DNA of 64,000 nt from Bradyrhizobium archetypum (lineage in GTDB: Bacteria; Pseudomonadota; Alphaproteobacteria; Rhizobiales; Xanthobacteraceae): the NCBI RefSeq assembly GCF_013114835.1, contig NZ_JAAVLW010000006.1:252001-316000 (forward strand). Direction: 5' to 3'. Under the pieces are notes generated by a model, which saw only the letters and a list, made by a program, of their open reading frames with translations, did not search any database and had not been told where the DNA came from. Positions within the stretch are counted from its first letter, which is position 1; each line of letters begins with the position of its first letter. A program made the translations under genes and the position numbers. Below are positions 42,763-51,667 of the stretch, piece after piece.

Positions 42763-44553
42763 TCACCCCTCCCGGTACCAGCTCGCAAGTTGCCACAGAT
42801 CGTTGTCCCAGCCCGAGATGTGCGCGGTCAGCTTGGCGCCGAGTGCTGCAACACGGGTCCGGGAGAGGATGGGCTGGATGTAATTGTCCGATACGACGAG
42901 GTCGTTGAGCTTGATGAACAGCGCGGCGCGCTTCACCGCGTCGAGCTCCCGTTCGACCTGCCTGTAGATCTCGTCATATTCCTTGCTTTGCCAGCGCGAG
43001 ACATTGCGGCCCTGCCACTTGTTTTCCTTGTTCGCCACCTGCCACGACGTGTACTGGTTCATGAAGAATTGCGGATCGGCCTGCGGCATGGTGGTGCTGT
43101 ACATCTGCGCGTCGCAATAGAAATGCGTGTAGGTGTCGGGATTGGCGGGGTCGGAGGAGAAAAACACCGATCCCACCACCGACTTCAGTTCGACGTCGAT
43201 GCCCGCTTTCTGGCATGCCTGCTTGACGATCGCCTGGGTCTTCTGCCTCGGCGCATTGATCGAGGTCTGGAACACGAACTTCAGCGGCTTGCCGTCCTTG
43301 GCTCTGATGCCGTCGCCTCCCTTTTTCCAGCCGGCGGCCTCGAGGATCTGGTTGGCCTTCTCGATGTTGAATTCGATTTTGGTGTTTTTCGACCGGAAGC
43401 GTTCCGGATTGTTGAGGAAGTTCGCGGTGGCCCGCGCCGTGCGGCCGTAAATGAATTTCTCGATCGATGCACGATCGATCAGGAGATTGATGGCCTGGCG
43501 CACCGCCGGATCGCTGAACAGCGGATGCCTGGTCTTGATGCTGGCGCGCTCGCCATCGACCTCGACCGCGGGGTCAGTCGGGTTGAGCTGCATGAATTCG
43601 ACGTTGCCTGACGGCGTGATGCTGACTTTGCCCTTTCCGACGGCTTCCAGCTTCGTGAGGATCTCGTCTTCGACCTGCATATTCCAGGCATAGTCATATT
43701 CGCCGGTCTGCAGCACCGCGCGCGCCGCCGACACCGCGTCGCCGCCGCCCTTGACCTCCACCTCGTCGAAATGCGGCCGGTTGGCGACGTGGTAGTTGGG
43801 GTTGATCGTGGCGCGCAGCATGTCGCCCGGCTTGAAATCCACGAACAGATAAGGGCCGGTGCCGACCGGCTTCAGATTGTTCGGCGCCTCGCGCGACTTG
43901 GCACCGACGTAGTCCTTGAACAAATGCTTCGGGATGATCATGCCGTAGTTGCCGACAAAGGCTTCGGCCCAGAACGGCGTCGGCTTGGCAAAAGTGAGAC
44001 GGACGGTGAAGTCGTCGATCTTCTCGACCGTGATGTCCTTGTAGCTCGCGATCGAGACCGCCGCAGTCTCCGGCGTCTTGGCATATTCCCAGTTGAAGAC
44101 GACATCGTCTGATGTGAACGGCATGCCGTCATGCCATTTGACGCCGCGTTTCAGCTTCCAGATCACCGAGCGCCCGTCCTCAGACAGTCCATCATTCTCC
44201 TTGCTCGGAATCTCGGCCGCGAGGATCGGAACCAGGTTGCCGTCGCCATCCCATCCCGCCAGCGGCTCGTAAAAGATCCGGCAGCCTTCCTGATCCTTGG
44301 TGCCGACGGCGAAATGGGGATTGAGCAGGGTCACGGCCTGCCAATACAGCAGTTTCAGCAGGCCACCGCCGCCGGCTTTGGTCGGCTTGTAGGGAAGCGC
44401 GGGCGCCGCCATCGCGACGCCGGATTGGCTCAGCATCATCCCGGCCATCGACGCCGAAAGGCCTGCGGCGATCATTCGCTGGACAAAGACCCGCCGCGAC
44501 AACCGGCCGGTCTTGACGTCTGCAATCAGGTCTCGAAGTTCCCGTTCTTTCAT
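42763..44553 (-). CDS. Peptide/nickel-type ABC substrate-binding protein with Tat signal
   Basis: 596 residues, AAGGAGTTGGCCC before the ATG. The N-terminal 50 residues hold a twin-arginine signal (GRLSRRVFVQRMIAAGLSASMAGMML) after a charged lead (MKERELRDLIADVKTG), so it is probably exported folded. The SBP_bac_5 domain is clear: RSVIWKLKRGVKWHDGMPFTSDDVVFNWEYAK, PVGTGPYLFVDF and DPAVRQAINLLIDRASIEKFIYGRTARA. No permease or ATPase genes adjoin it, making it an orphan receptor for an unknown peptide or related solute. Confidence 0.93.
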   Translation of the reverse strand: MKERELRDLIADVKTGRLSRRVFVQRMIAAGLSASMAGMMLSQSGVAMAAPALPYKPTKAGGGGLLKLLYWQAVTLLNPHFAVGTKDQEGCRIFYEPLAGWDGDGNLVPILAAEIPSKENDGLSEDGRSVIWKLKRGVKWHDGMPFTSDDVVFNWEYAKTPETAAVSIASYKDITVEKIDDFTVRLTFAKPTPFWAEAFVGNYGMIIPKHLFKDYVGAKSREAPNNLKPVGTGPYLFVDFKPGDMLRATINPNYHVANRPHFDEVEVKGGGDAVSAARAVLQTGEYDYAWNMQVEDEILTKLEAVGKGKVSITPSGNVEFMQLNPTDPAVEVDGERASIKTRHPLFSDPAVRQAINLLIDRASIEKFIYGRTARATANFLNNPERFRSKNTKIEFNIEKANQILEAAGWKKGGDGIRAKDGKPLKFVFQTSINAPRQKTQAIVKQACQKAGIDVELKSVVGSVFFSSDPANPDTYTHFYCDAQMYSTTMPQADPQFFMNQYTSWQVANKENKWQGRNVSRWQSKEYDEIYRQVERELDAVKRAALFIKLNDLVVSDNYIQPILSRTRVAALGAKLTAHISGWDNDLWQLASWYREG

Positions 44554-44670
44554 GGGCCAACTCCTTAACTGTGCTGAATGCCTCGACACTCGACGCTGGA
44601 AATGGATCAGGTCAGGGCGAACCTGTCAAAGCGGAATCCGGGGCATCACGTCATGCCAGGTCCAAACGGC

Positions 44671-44704
44671 GCAGGTGACGTGGAGCTTCACTCGCATCAC
44701 CTGC
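44671..44704. promoter_or_regulatory. Inverted repeat between divergent exported-protein genes
   Basis: GCAGGTGA (44671-44678) and TCACCTGC (44697-44704) are exact inverse copies with an 18-bp spacer, in the 253-bp divergent region before the binding-protein (44553) and Kelch (44807) genes. Candidate operator; no regulator is linked. Confidence 0.45.
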
Positions 44705-44806
44705 ATTTGAGTGTATCGGCACCACTGCTCGCGGAGTTGTTGTCTTGACCGCGCTCGCCTTTGTTATGACCATCGATCATCCGGCAACGCCTGCTCAGGA
44801 GCTCTC

Positions 44807-45970
44807 ATGTCGTCGACATCCGATCTGCCGCGTCTGAACCGGAGAGCTTTCGTTGCCGCGGCTGCCGGCGCGGCAGTCTGCGCGCCGGCGCTGGCCCAGC
44901 ATGCCGGCCATGGCACGCCGTCAGGCACAGCACTGCCGGAAGCGGCCCCCTCCGCCGATCCGTTCGCCAGGCTGCAGGGCGGCACGCCGCATCACCTCAC
45001 CACCGAGCAGATCGCCCAGCGAAAGGTGGAAAGTCCGGCGCCGAAGGGGCCGCAGGGACGCTGGACGCAGAAGGCGGCATTGCCGCTGCCGCGAAGCGAA
45101 ATGGCGTGGGCCACCGCCTGGGCCGGGCGCATGCATATTGTCGGCGGCTATGGCGAGGGGCGTGTCGACCGCGCCTATCACCATGTTTATGATCCGAAGG
45201 ACGACCGATGGTTCAACGCCGCGCCATTGCCGCGCGGCGCCAACCACGTCGCCGTGGTGGCGGAGGCCGGGCGGGTCTACGCGCTCGGCGGCTTTATCGA
45301 GCAGAACCGCAATCCGGATCCGAATGCGTACTTCTACGATGTGGCCGCCGACAAGTGGACGACCATCGCGCCACTGTCACGTTCGCGCGGTGCCGCCGCG
45401 GCGGTCGCGCTGGACGGAAAGATCCATCTGATCGGCGGCGCCGGCGCGCCCACCAACGAGCGCGCCAGTGTCGGCTGGCATGAGGTCTATGATCCCCAGA
45501 CCGACAAGTGGGAAATCCGCAAGGCGCTGCCGGCGGCGCGCGACCATGTCGGCGCGGTCGCCTATAACGGCATGATCCATATCATCGGTGGCCGCTTCAA
45601 CACGTTTGAATACAACACCGACCTTCACCACGTTTACCTGCCCGCATCAGACACATGGAAGGAGCGCGCGCCGCTGCCCGCTGCGCGTTCCGGCCATGGC
45701 CTCGTCGTCTACCGCGACCGCCTGTTCGCGATGGGCGGTGAGTACGGCGTGCAGGAAAAAGGCCAGATATCGCAAGCCGTGGTATTCGGTCAGATGGAGA
45801 GTTACGATCCGAAAGAGAATACCTGGCAATCCCATGCGCCGATGCCGACGCCGCGGCACGCGGTCGGCGCCACTACGATTGGCGATGCCATCTACGTTGC
45901 GGGCGGAGGCGCGGTGACCGGCGGGGCGGTTCAGTCCTCCGTGCACGAGGCGTTTACGCTGGCCGTTTAG
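44807..45970 (+). CDS. Kelch-repeat protein with Tat-type signal peptide
   Basis: 387 residues, CAGGAG before the ATG. LNRRAFVAAAAGAAVCAPALA (10-30) is a twin-arginine-type signal; HAGHGTPSG follows. About six Kelch blades form a beta-propeller: MHIVGGYGEG...YDPKDDRW, VYALGGFIEQ...YDVAADKWTTIAPL, IHLIGGAGAP...YDPQTDKWEIRKAL, IHIIGGRFNT, LFAMGGEYGV...YDPKENTWQSHAPM and IYVAGGG. Bacterial periplasmic Kelch proteins act in binding or as sialate mutarotase-type enzymes; the role here is unknown. Divergent from the Tat-exported binding protein. Confidence 0.9.
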   Translation: MSSTSDLPRLNRRAFVAAAAGAAVCAPALAQHAGHGTPSGTALPEAAPSADPFARLQGGTPHHLTTEQIAQRKVESPAPKGPQGRWTQKAALPLPRSEMAWATAWAGRMHIVGGYGEGRVDRAYHHVYDPKDDRWFNAAPLPRGANHVAVVAEAGRVYALGGFIEQNRNPDPNAYFYDVAADKWTTIAPLSRSRGAAAAVALDGKIHLIGGAGAPTNERASVGWHEVYDPQTDKWEIRKALPAARDHVGAVAYNGMIHIIGGRFNTFEYNTDLHHVYLPASDTWKERAPLPAARSGHGLVVYRDRLFAMGGEYGVQEKGQISQAVVFGQMESYDPKENTWQSHAPMPTPRHAVGATTIGDAIYVAGGGAVTGGAVQSSVHEAFTLAV

Positions 45971-46014
45971 CTGCGGCCGACCGCATTTGGCTTAAGGCAA
46001 CCGCAAGGTAGCGC

Positions 46015-46983
46015 TCACCTCTCCTGCCGATCATCGAGCCGCATGCGTCCGGTCCACACCCGATTGAGCCAGCGGGTAGCGAGGTCAGGCTGCGGCTTCC
46101 CCCGCAGCCGCGCCTGCGCTTCGTGGTAAGGGCCGACATAGCGCAGGCGCGACGGCAAATGCGGATAGACGCGCCGTATCCACTTCAGCGCGCGCTCCGC
46201 GGCCCGCTTGTCGCGTTCGTCGACATCGAAGCCGAAGCCTATGCGCAATCGCTCGGGCAACATGCCGACGGTTAGCGCCAGATACCATCGCGGCGGCCGT
46301 AACCACGGCCGTGCGCCGGTGAAGATGTGCTGCGCCACGTCGCGCGCCGCGGTGCTCACAGACAAGGTATCCGATTGAGCGGTCGCGGCGATGTAGTCGG
46401 CGAACGACGGCCAATCCGTCGGCAGGTCCGCAGGCTTCAGCCCGAACAACGATCCGAACAGCCGGCTTTCGACCCAATATCGCTCGCGTTCTTCCGCCGA
46501 GAGCGGCGGCAGGACGAGGTCGTGCGCGATGGCGGCTGTCTCGACCAGAGTGGCGTGAACCCAGCGCAACGCGGCGATGTCGTTGGCGCTGTAGGCCGAG
46601 CCCTTGGCGAACGCGCCGGCCGCTTCGGGTAGCACCCCGGTGATGCCGGCGTGCCGCCGATGCAGACGGCGGGCGGCGGCGAGCGCCCCGTCGAGCGAAC
46701 CGAACACCATCGTAAACATCAACTCGAAAGTCCGGTGAAAGCGGCCGATCGGATCTGAAAAGGTGCGCGAGTGCTCAGCGACGGCGGCCGCGACCCAGGG
46801 ATGGGCGAGCTGAAGCAGTAGGGCGCGCCCGGCGCCCAGAAAGATGACGGCCTCCCGGTCGATCCGCCAAGTCATCGACGCCGGACCAAAAATGCCCTCG
46901 ACCGGGCCGGCTGAGGAAGCCCGGACCAGGTCGAGGGTAGCATCAAGATCGCTGTTCGAAACCAACGTACGAACCTCAAGCAT
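46015..46983 (-). CDS. DUF2236 / MpaB-type oxygenase family protein
   Basis: 322 residues from ATG 46983. Alternatives in frame are TTG at 47022 and TTG at 46965; the last gives MVSNSDLDATL, close to what I recall of relatives, with GAGG upstream. Family blocks AVIFLGAGRALLLQLAHPWVAAAVAEHSRTFSDPIGRFHRTFELMFTMVFG and LRWVHATLVETA are present; conserved His residues fit a haem-type centre as in latex-clearing protein relatives. Predicted cytoplasmic oxygenase of unknown substrate. Lies downstream of the MFS gene on the same strand. Confidence 0.85.
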   Translation of the reverse strand: MLEVRTLVSNSDLDATLDLVRASSAGPVEGIFGPASMTWRIDREAVIFLGAGRALLLQLAHPWVAAAVAEHSRTFSDPIGRFHRTFELMFTMVFGSLDGALAAARRLHRRHAGITGVLPEAAGAFAKGSAYSANDIAALRWVHATLVETAAIAHDLVLPPLSAEERERYWVESRLFGSLFGLKPADLPTDWPSFADYIAATAQSDTLSVSTAARDVAQHIFTGARPWLRPPRWYLALTVGMLPERLRIGFGFDVDERDKRAAERALKWIRRVYPHLPSRLRYVGPYHEAQARLRGKPQPDLATRWLNRVWTGRMRLDDRQER

Positions 46984-47068
46984 CGAGAAGGCGGGATCGG
47001 CCCATTCTTTCACGTGGGGCAAAGTCTAGCGTAACCGAGACCTTGCTGCACGGTCGCGACACGTTGAA

Positions 47069-48355
47069 TCAAGCGGCGTGAGATGATGATTCCCGCGTGT
47101 CGGCAAAGCCGGACCAGGCAAGCGGCAAGGCAACGCCGCAGAGAACTGCCATCGCAAGAAATGCCCCTCCTCCATAGCCGGCATAGAAAAATCCGGAAAA
47201 CAGCGTCAATGCGGCGGTCACTGCGCCCGCGCCAAACGCGTAAAGCGCCTGGGCGGTTGCGGCCAAATGCGCGGGAACGAGGCTACCTATCATGCGCATG
47301 CAGGCGAGATGAAGCAGGGCGAATGTCAATCCGTGCAGCGGCTGCACCATCGCGAGCGCCACGACGGAGTTCGTCGTTGCCGCGATCGACCAGCGGACTA
47401 TTCCGGCCACGGCGGCCAGCGCCGCCGCATCCCGCGCGCCGAACCGGTTGAGCAAGGCCGGCCCGACCAGAACGAACACGATGACCTCTGCTGCGACGGC
47501 TTCCGACCACAGCATGCTGACGACGAACGTATCTATTCCGGCGTTGCTCCACCGGATCACGGCGAAGGCATCATGCACGGCATGGCTGCCATAGATCAAA
47601 GCCGAGACGAGGATCAGGATACGAAACCGCGCGATGCCAAGCAGCGTACGGATCTCGCTTGCAACGTTTGATGCGCCGGTGTGCGGCGTCGATTGCGCCG
47701 CAACGGCGGGCACCAGTGCGGTTGCGCCGGCGGCGGCGATCAGCAGAGCTGCGTTCAACCAGATCACGCGCGAGAGGTCGGTCGGACTAACGAGCTGCCC
47801 GATGATCAGCGTGCCGCATACGAAAGCTGCCGATGCCGAACCGCGGATCCAGCCGTACTCGAACGGCCTGCCTGCCATCTGCGGCCGCGACGCGTTGACC
47901 GACAATGCGTCGGCAATCGACGTCGTCGGGGCCAGTGCCGCAGCTTGAACCGAAGCGACCAACAGCAACAGCCAGAAGCCATCGGCCCACAATAAGGCAG
48001 CTGCGCTTGCAGCCGCCAAAGTAGCGCACGCGGCGAGCACAAGGCGCAACGATTGCAGGAAATCGGCAAGCGTCCCGACCAGCGGACCCGCGACCAGGCG
48101 CACCAGCAACGCAGTCGCCAGTATCACACCGATCTGTTCGGGATTAAGCGCTCTGGTTTCGAAATATTTCGGCCAGAACGGCGAGGCCACGCCGAACGCC
48201 GCGTACAACGCGGCGTACAGCGCGATGTAGGCAATCGGTCCACGAAAGCCTGTTCCGTTTCGATTGAATCGGAACAGCGTTCTCGATTCCCGGTTTGGCG
48301 CGCTCTTTTGACGCGAACCGGCCTCCTCTTCGCTTGAAAACGCTTTAGCGCGCAT
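47069..48355 (-). CDS. MFS transporter (HcaT/PPP-like)
   Basis: 428 residues, twelve predicted helices. A 35-residue basic N-terminus precedes GPIAYIALYAALYAAFGVASPFWPKYFETRALNPEQIGVILATALLVRLVAGPLVGTLAD, which matches the MFS_1-like/HcaT opening, including the 'G.L.D' loop. AGRPFEYGWIRGSASAAFVCGTLIIG is typical of this branch, which is often linked to phenylpropionate or nucleoside uptake. Substrate unknown. The DUF2236 gene follows after 86 bp. Confidence 0.88.
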   Translation of the reverse strand: MRAKAFSSEEEAGSRQKSAPNRESRTLFRFNRNGTGFRGPIAYIALYAALYAAFGVASPFWPKYFETRALNPEQIGVILATALLVRLVAGPLVGTLADFLQSLRLVLAACATLAAASAAALLWADGFWLLLLVASVQAAALAPTTSIADALSVNASRPQMAGRPFEYGWIRGSASAAFVCGTLIIGQLVSPTDLSRVIWLNAALLIAAAGATALVPAVAAQSTPHTGASNVASEIRTLLGIARFRILILVSALIYGSHAVHDAFAVIRWSNAGIDTFVVSMLWSEAVAAEVIVFVLVGPALLNRFGARDAAALAAVAGIVRWSIAATTNSVVALAMVQPLHGLTFALLHLACMRMIGSLVPAHLAATAQALYAFGAGAVTAALTLFSGFFYAGYGGGAFLAMAVLCGVALPLAWSGFADTRESSSHAA

Positions 48356-48421
48356 TCGCCAAGTTCCCCTCGGTAGAATTACGGGCCAGAAAACATCGCT
48401 CTGCCGCAGTTCATCCGCGAA

Positions 48422-49534
48422 ATGTCCACATCCGACTTTTATCCGGCCGGCTTCACCACCATGGAATGGAAGTTGATGCGATATCTTTTCGCCGCCGTGA
48501 TTGCTGTGTTTGTAGTCGCGGTGGATCTTGAAAGTTCCGACATCAGGTCGTTATGGACAGAACGATCTTTCGTCATCGCCGAAGCCCAATCGGAACCCGC
48601 CAGTATCCCGAACTCTCACGCCTCCGCCCTTCGAGACATGGATTCGAAGGATGGAACCGCGACTGCGTGGGTCGAGTCCTCGCAAGCGGAGACAACAGGC
48701 TCAATTGCCGCGCCATACCAGACGGCAACCGCAACCGATGCAGCCGCGCACGCAGCCGCCTCGGTCAGCGATGACTCCAAGGCGCCGGATTTGATCTGCG
48801 AAGCGGTCAGGGCTGCAGCAGAGGAAAACGATATTCCGATCGGATTTCTCGTGCGCCTGCTCTGGCAGGAAAGCAGGTTTCGAACCACCGAAGTCAGCTC
48901 GGCAGGCGCGCAAGGCATTGCGCAGTTCATGCCGCAAACGGCCGTCGAAATGGGCTTGAGAGATCCGTTCGATCCGCTGCAGGCTATACCTGCGTCGGCA
49001 CGATTCCTCCGCAAACTTTACGCTCAGTTCGGAAATCTCGGACTTGCGGCGGCGGCGTATAATGCAGGCGGCGGCAGGATCGAGAAGTGGCTATCGCGGC
49101 GCAGCTCGCTGCCGAAGGAGACGCGCGCTTACGTCAAGATCATCACCGGTCAGAAGGCCGAAGCCTGGATCGACGAGGAAAGCACCGTCTACATGCCGAC
49201 CGATCTGCCGCACAAGGCGCCATGCGAAGGTGTCGGCGGGCTGTCGCGGCAGGACCAGATCGCCGCGGTGAATGTCGACCTGACGCCCTCGGCAAGTGCG
49301 ATGTTGCGCAAGGCGGAGGCCGAAGAATCCGAGGCCAAGAAGAACGCAGCGGTCAGAAAACTGCGCGTTGCAGCAAGCTCTGCGGCGCGAAGTGTCGCAG
49401 CCGCGTCCCGCAAGATCGGCGCCCGCGCTGTCCTGCTGGCAAAGGCGTCGCGCAAGCCAGGCAAACAATCCGTGGTGCGCCTCGCATCGGCATCCAGCCG
49501 GACGAAATCGTCGAAGGCGGCGCGGGAATTATAG
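48422..49534 (+). CDS. Lytic transglycosylase (SLT domain)
   Basis: 370 residues from the first ATG; an internal ATG at 48476 with GGAAG upstream gives MRYLFAAVIAVFVVAVDL, a cleaner membrane/signal segment, and may be the true start. The SLT domain (about 127-245) has the catalytic Glu in FLVRLLWQESRF, AGAQGIAQFMPQTAVEMGL and AAAYNAGGGRIEKWL. It cleaves peptidoglycan glycan strands to 1,6-anhydro products in the periplasm. The C-terminal 80 residues are Ala/Lys/Ser-rich and may bind the wall or DNA-like polyanions. Alone on its strand. Confidence 0.9.
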   Translation: MSTSDFYPAGFTTMEWKLMRYLFAAVIAVFVVAVDLESSDIRSLWTERSFVIAEAQSEPASIPNSHASALRDMDSKDGTATAWVESSQAETTGSIAAPYQTATATDAAAHAAASVSDDSKAPDLICEAVRAAAEENDIPIGFLVRLLWQESRFRTTEVSSAGAQGIAQFMPQTAVEMGLRDPFDPLQAIPASARFLRKLYAQFGNLGLAAAAYNAGGGRIEKWLSRRSSLPKETRAYVKIITGQKAEAWIDEESTVYMPTDLPHKAPCEGVGGLSRQDQIAAVNVDLTPSASAMLRKAEAEESEAKKNAAVRKLRVAASSAARSVAAASRKIGARAVLLAKASRKPGKQSVVRLASASSRTKSSKAAREL

Positions 49535-49549
49535 CGGCTATGCATCAAC

Positions 49550-49580
49550 AGGGAGGCCCGCACATCCCGCGAGCCTCCCT
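49550..49580. terminator. Hairpin between convergent genes
   Basis: AGGGAGGC (49550-49557) and GCCTCCCT (49573-49580) form an 8-bp perfect stem with a 15-base loop, 15 bp after the lytic transglycosylase stop and 33 bp before the stop of the convergent His-rich protein gene. Confidence 0.6.
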
Positions 49581-49612
49581 ACAGTAAGTTACTTGTGTCA
49601 GTACCAGCCGCC

Positions 49613-49933
49613 TTACCAGCCGCTGCCGAAGCTGAAGGTCACGCCCGGTCCGCCGCCATAGTAGCGAGGCCCGTAGTAGCCGTACGAACGCGGCGCATAG
49701 TAGCCGTAGCTGCTATAATATGGCCGGTAGTGACGGTGGCCCCAGTGGTGATGGTGATGCCCCCAGTGGCGGTGATGGCGCCAGTGCCGGCGATGAGCGC
49801 TGAAATCGGTGGACGACGACTGTGTCACGTCGGTCGAGGTCCTAGCCTTCACCGCATTGTCGGCGTTGGCTGCGGAACCCCCGATCAACGCGGCGGCACC
49901 AACGGCAAACACGATAGCTAGCTTCTTCATCAT
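49613..49933 (-). CDS. Secreted His/Tyr-rich small protein
   Basis: 106 residues, GGAG before the tandem ATG. Signal peptide MMKKLAIVFAVGAAALIGGSAANA (1-24), then a Thr/Ser segment, HRRHWRHHRHWGHHHHHWGHRHYRPYYSSYGYYAP and RSYGYYGPRYYGGGPGVTFSFGSGW. The His cluster could bind metal ions. The type is common in Bradyrhizobium; no function is known. Single-gene unit facing the transglycosylase gene. Confidence 0.82.
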   Translation of the reverse strand: MMKKLAIVFAVGAAALIGGSAANADNAVKARTSTDVTQSSSTDFSAHRRHWRHHRHWGHHHHHWGHRHYRPYYSSYGYYAPRSYGYYGPRYYGGGPGVTFSFGSGW

Positions 49934-50093
49934 CGAACTCCAGTGAAACGTGTTGGGGCTAAACCAGCCGGCGTGCATGACGTTCCGGCGTGCGACATAA
50001 AGACCGCGCTTCACTGCTTGAACGAATGTTCACATAGATGAACGCGAAAGCTCCTGCGACAAGAGTAGCTATTGCGCAGAAGGCGGGCGCGCA

Positions 50094-50927
50094 TCACGCG
50101 CCGGAATCGCCGGCGTTGGGATAGAATAACTGCTCGCCGTTGATCTTGTAGCCGGCGATCGCCTTCTGACCCTCCGCCGACACCAGCCAGTCGATGAATT
50201 GCTGGCCGAGATCCTTTTTTACGCTCGGATGTTTTTCCGGGTTCACCAGCATGACGCCGTACTGGTTGAATAGCCGCTTGTCGCCTTCGACTGAAATCAC
50301 GAGCTCGCCACGGTTCTTGAACGACAGCCAGGTGCCGCGGTCGGCGAGCACATAGGCGTTGGAGGCAGACGCCGTGTTCAGCGCAGCCCCCATGCCCTGC
50401 CCGATCTCCTTGTACCAGGGACCCTTGTCTTTTCCGATGTCGATGCCGGCGACCTTCCAAAGGTTGAGCTCGGCCTGATGGGTGCCGGACTTGTCGCTGC
50501 GCGAGATGAAATCGGCGCCCTTGGTTTTGACCGCCCTGAGCGCTGCGACGATGTCCTTCGCGCCCTTGATGCCGGCGGGGTCGGCCTTCGGGCCAACCAG
50601 GATGAAGTCGTTGTACATCACGGGGTAGCGCTTGACGCCAAAACCTTCGGCGACGAGTTTTTCTTCCGCTGGTCTGGCGTGGACGAACACCACGTCGGCA
50701 TCGCCGCGGCGCGCGGTATCGAGCGCCTGTCCGGTGCCTTGCGCCACCACCTTCACGTCGATGCCGGTCTTGGCCTTGAACATCGGCAGGATGTGGCCGA
50801 ACAGGCCGGAATCTTGCGTCGATGTGGTCGAGGCCACCACGATCGATTTGTCCTGCGCCGGCGCGTGGCCGCCGAATGCAAAACTGGCGGTCACCGCAAT
50901 CAGCAACCGGCGCGTGAGCATATTCAT
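50094..50927 (-). CDS. tupA: Tungstate-type ABC substrate-binding protein
   Basis: 277 residues, GAGGAGGAGACCA before the ATG. Signal peptide MNMLTRRLLIAVTASFAFGGHAPA (1-24). The opening SIVVASTTSTQDSGLFGHILPMFKAKTGIDVKVV is the TupA/WtpA-like hallmark, and SRSDKSGTHQAELNLWK plus GQGMGAALNTAS are conserved ligand-loop segments. Expected to bind tungstate (possibly molybdate) in the periplasm. It is the last gene of a permease-ATPase-receptor operon, 11 bp after the ATPase gene. Confidence 0.9.
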   Translation of the reverse strand: MNMLTRRLLIAVTASFAFGGHAPAQDKSIVVASTTSTQDSGLFGHILPMFKAKTGIDVKVVAQGTGQALDTARRGDADVVFVHARPAEEKLVAEGFGVKRYPVMYNDFILVGPKADPAGIKGAKDIVAALRAVKTKGADFISRSDKSGTHQAELNLWKVAGIDIGKDKGPWYKEIGQGMGAALNTASASNAYVLADRGTWLSFKNRGELVISVEGDKRLFNQYGVMLVNPEKHPSVKKDLGQQFIDWLVSAEGQKAIAGYKINGEQLFYPNAGDSGA

Positions 50928-50938
50928 TGGTCTCCTCC

Positions 50939-51667
50939 TCAAATCAATAATTCCCCGGCGAGGAACGCCCTCGCCTCGCTGGTCTGCGGCGTATCGAAGA
51001 ATGCGGGCGCGGCGCCGCGCTCCACGATGCCGCCGCGGTGAAGCATGACGATGTCGCCGGCGAGCCGGCGCGCCTCGCCGAGATCGTGGGTCGCCATCAC
51101 GACCTTGATGTTGCGCTCGCTTACTGCGCGGATGATGTCCTCCACCGCCTTGGTGGCGATGGGATCGAGGCTTGCGGTCGGCTCGTCCAGGAACAGCACC
51201 GCGGGATCGCGCGCCAGCGCACGTGCCAGTGCCAGCCGCTGCCGTTCGCCGCCGGAGAGCCGGCGCGCAGCGCGATTGCCGAGCGCCTGCAAGCCGACGA
51301 GTTCGAGCAATTCGTCAACGCGCCGCGCATGCTCCGCGCGCGGGATGCCGGCGGCGCGCAGCGCAAAGCGGAGGTTAGCGCTAGCGCTGCGCCGAAGCAT
51401 CGCCGGGTGCTGAAACACGATCGCACGCTTGAGCGGCGGCACGTTGTCCAGCCCGCCCCAGGTGATGCGCCCGCGCGACGGCGCAAGCAACCCCATCGCC
51501 AGGCGCAGCAGCGTCGATTTGCCGGAGCCGTTGGGGCCGATCAGCACCGTGGGCCGGCCCTGCGCCAGCGTGAGCGTGATCTGATCCAGGATCGTGACGC
51601 CGCCTGCCGCAACCGTCACACCATCGAATTCAATCGGCAGTTCGCTCGACGGCGCGCGCATCGTCAT
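50939..51667 (-). CDS. tupC: Tungstate-type ABC transporter ATPase
   Basis: 242 residues. Walker A GPNGSGKST at 44-52, the Q-loop in AIVFQHPAML, signature LSGGERQRLALARAL at 137-151 and Walker B VLFLDEPTASLD ending near 168; the switch His lies in VVMATHDLGEARRL. Drives uptake through the adjoining permease. Its ATG overlaps the permease TGA (ATGA, 4 bp), so translation is coupled. Confidence 0.93.
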   Translation of the reverse strand: MTMRAPSSELPIEFDGVTVAAGGVTILDQITLTLAQGRPTVLIGPNGSGKSTLLRLAMGLLAPSRGRITWGGLDNVPPLKRAIVFQHPAMLRRSASANLRFALRAAGIPRAEHARRVDELLELVGLQALGNRAARRLSGGERQRLALARALARDPAVLFLDEPTASLDPIATKAVEDIIRAVSERNIKVVMATHDLGEARRLAGDIVMLHRGGIVERGAAPAFFDTPQTSEARAFLAGELLI

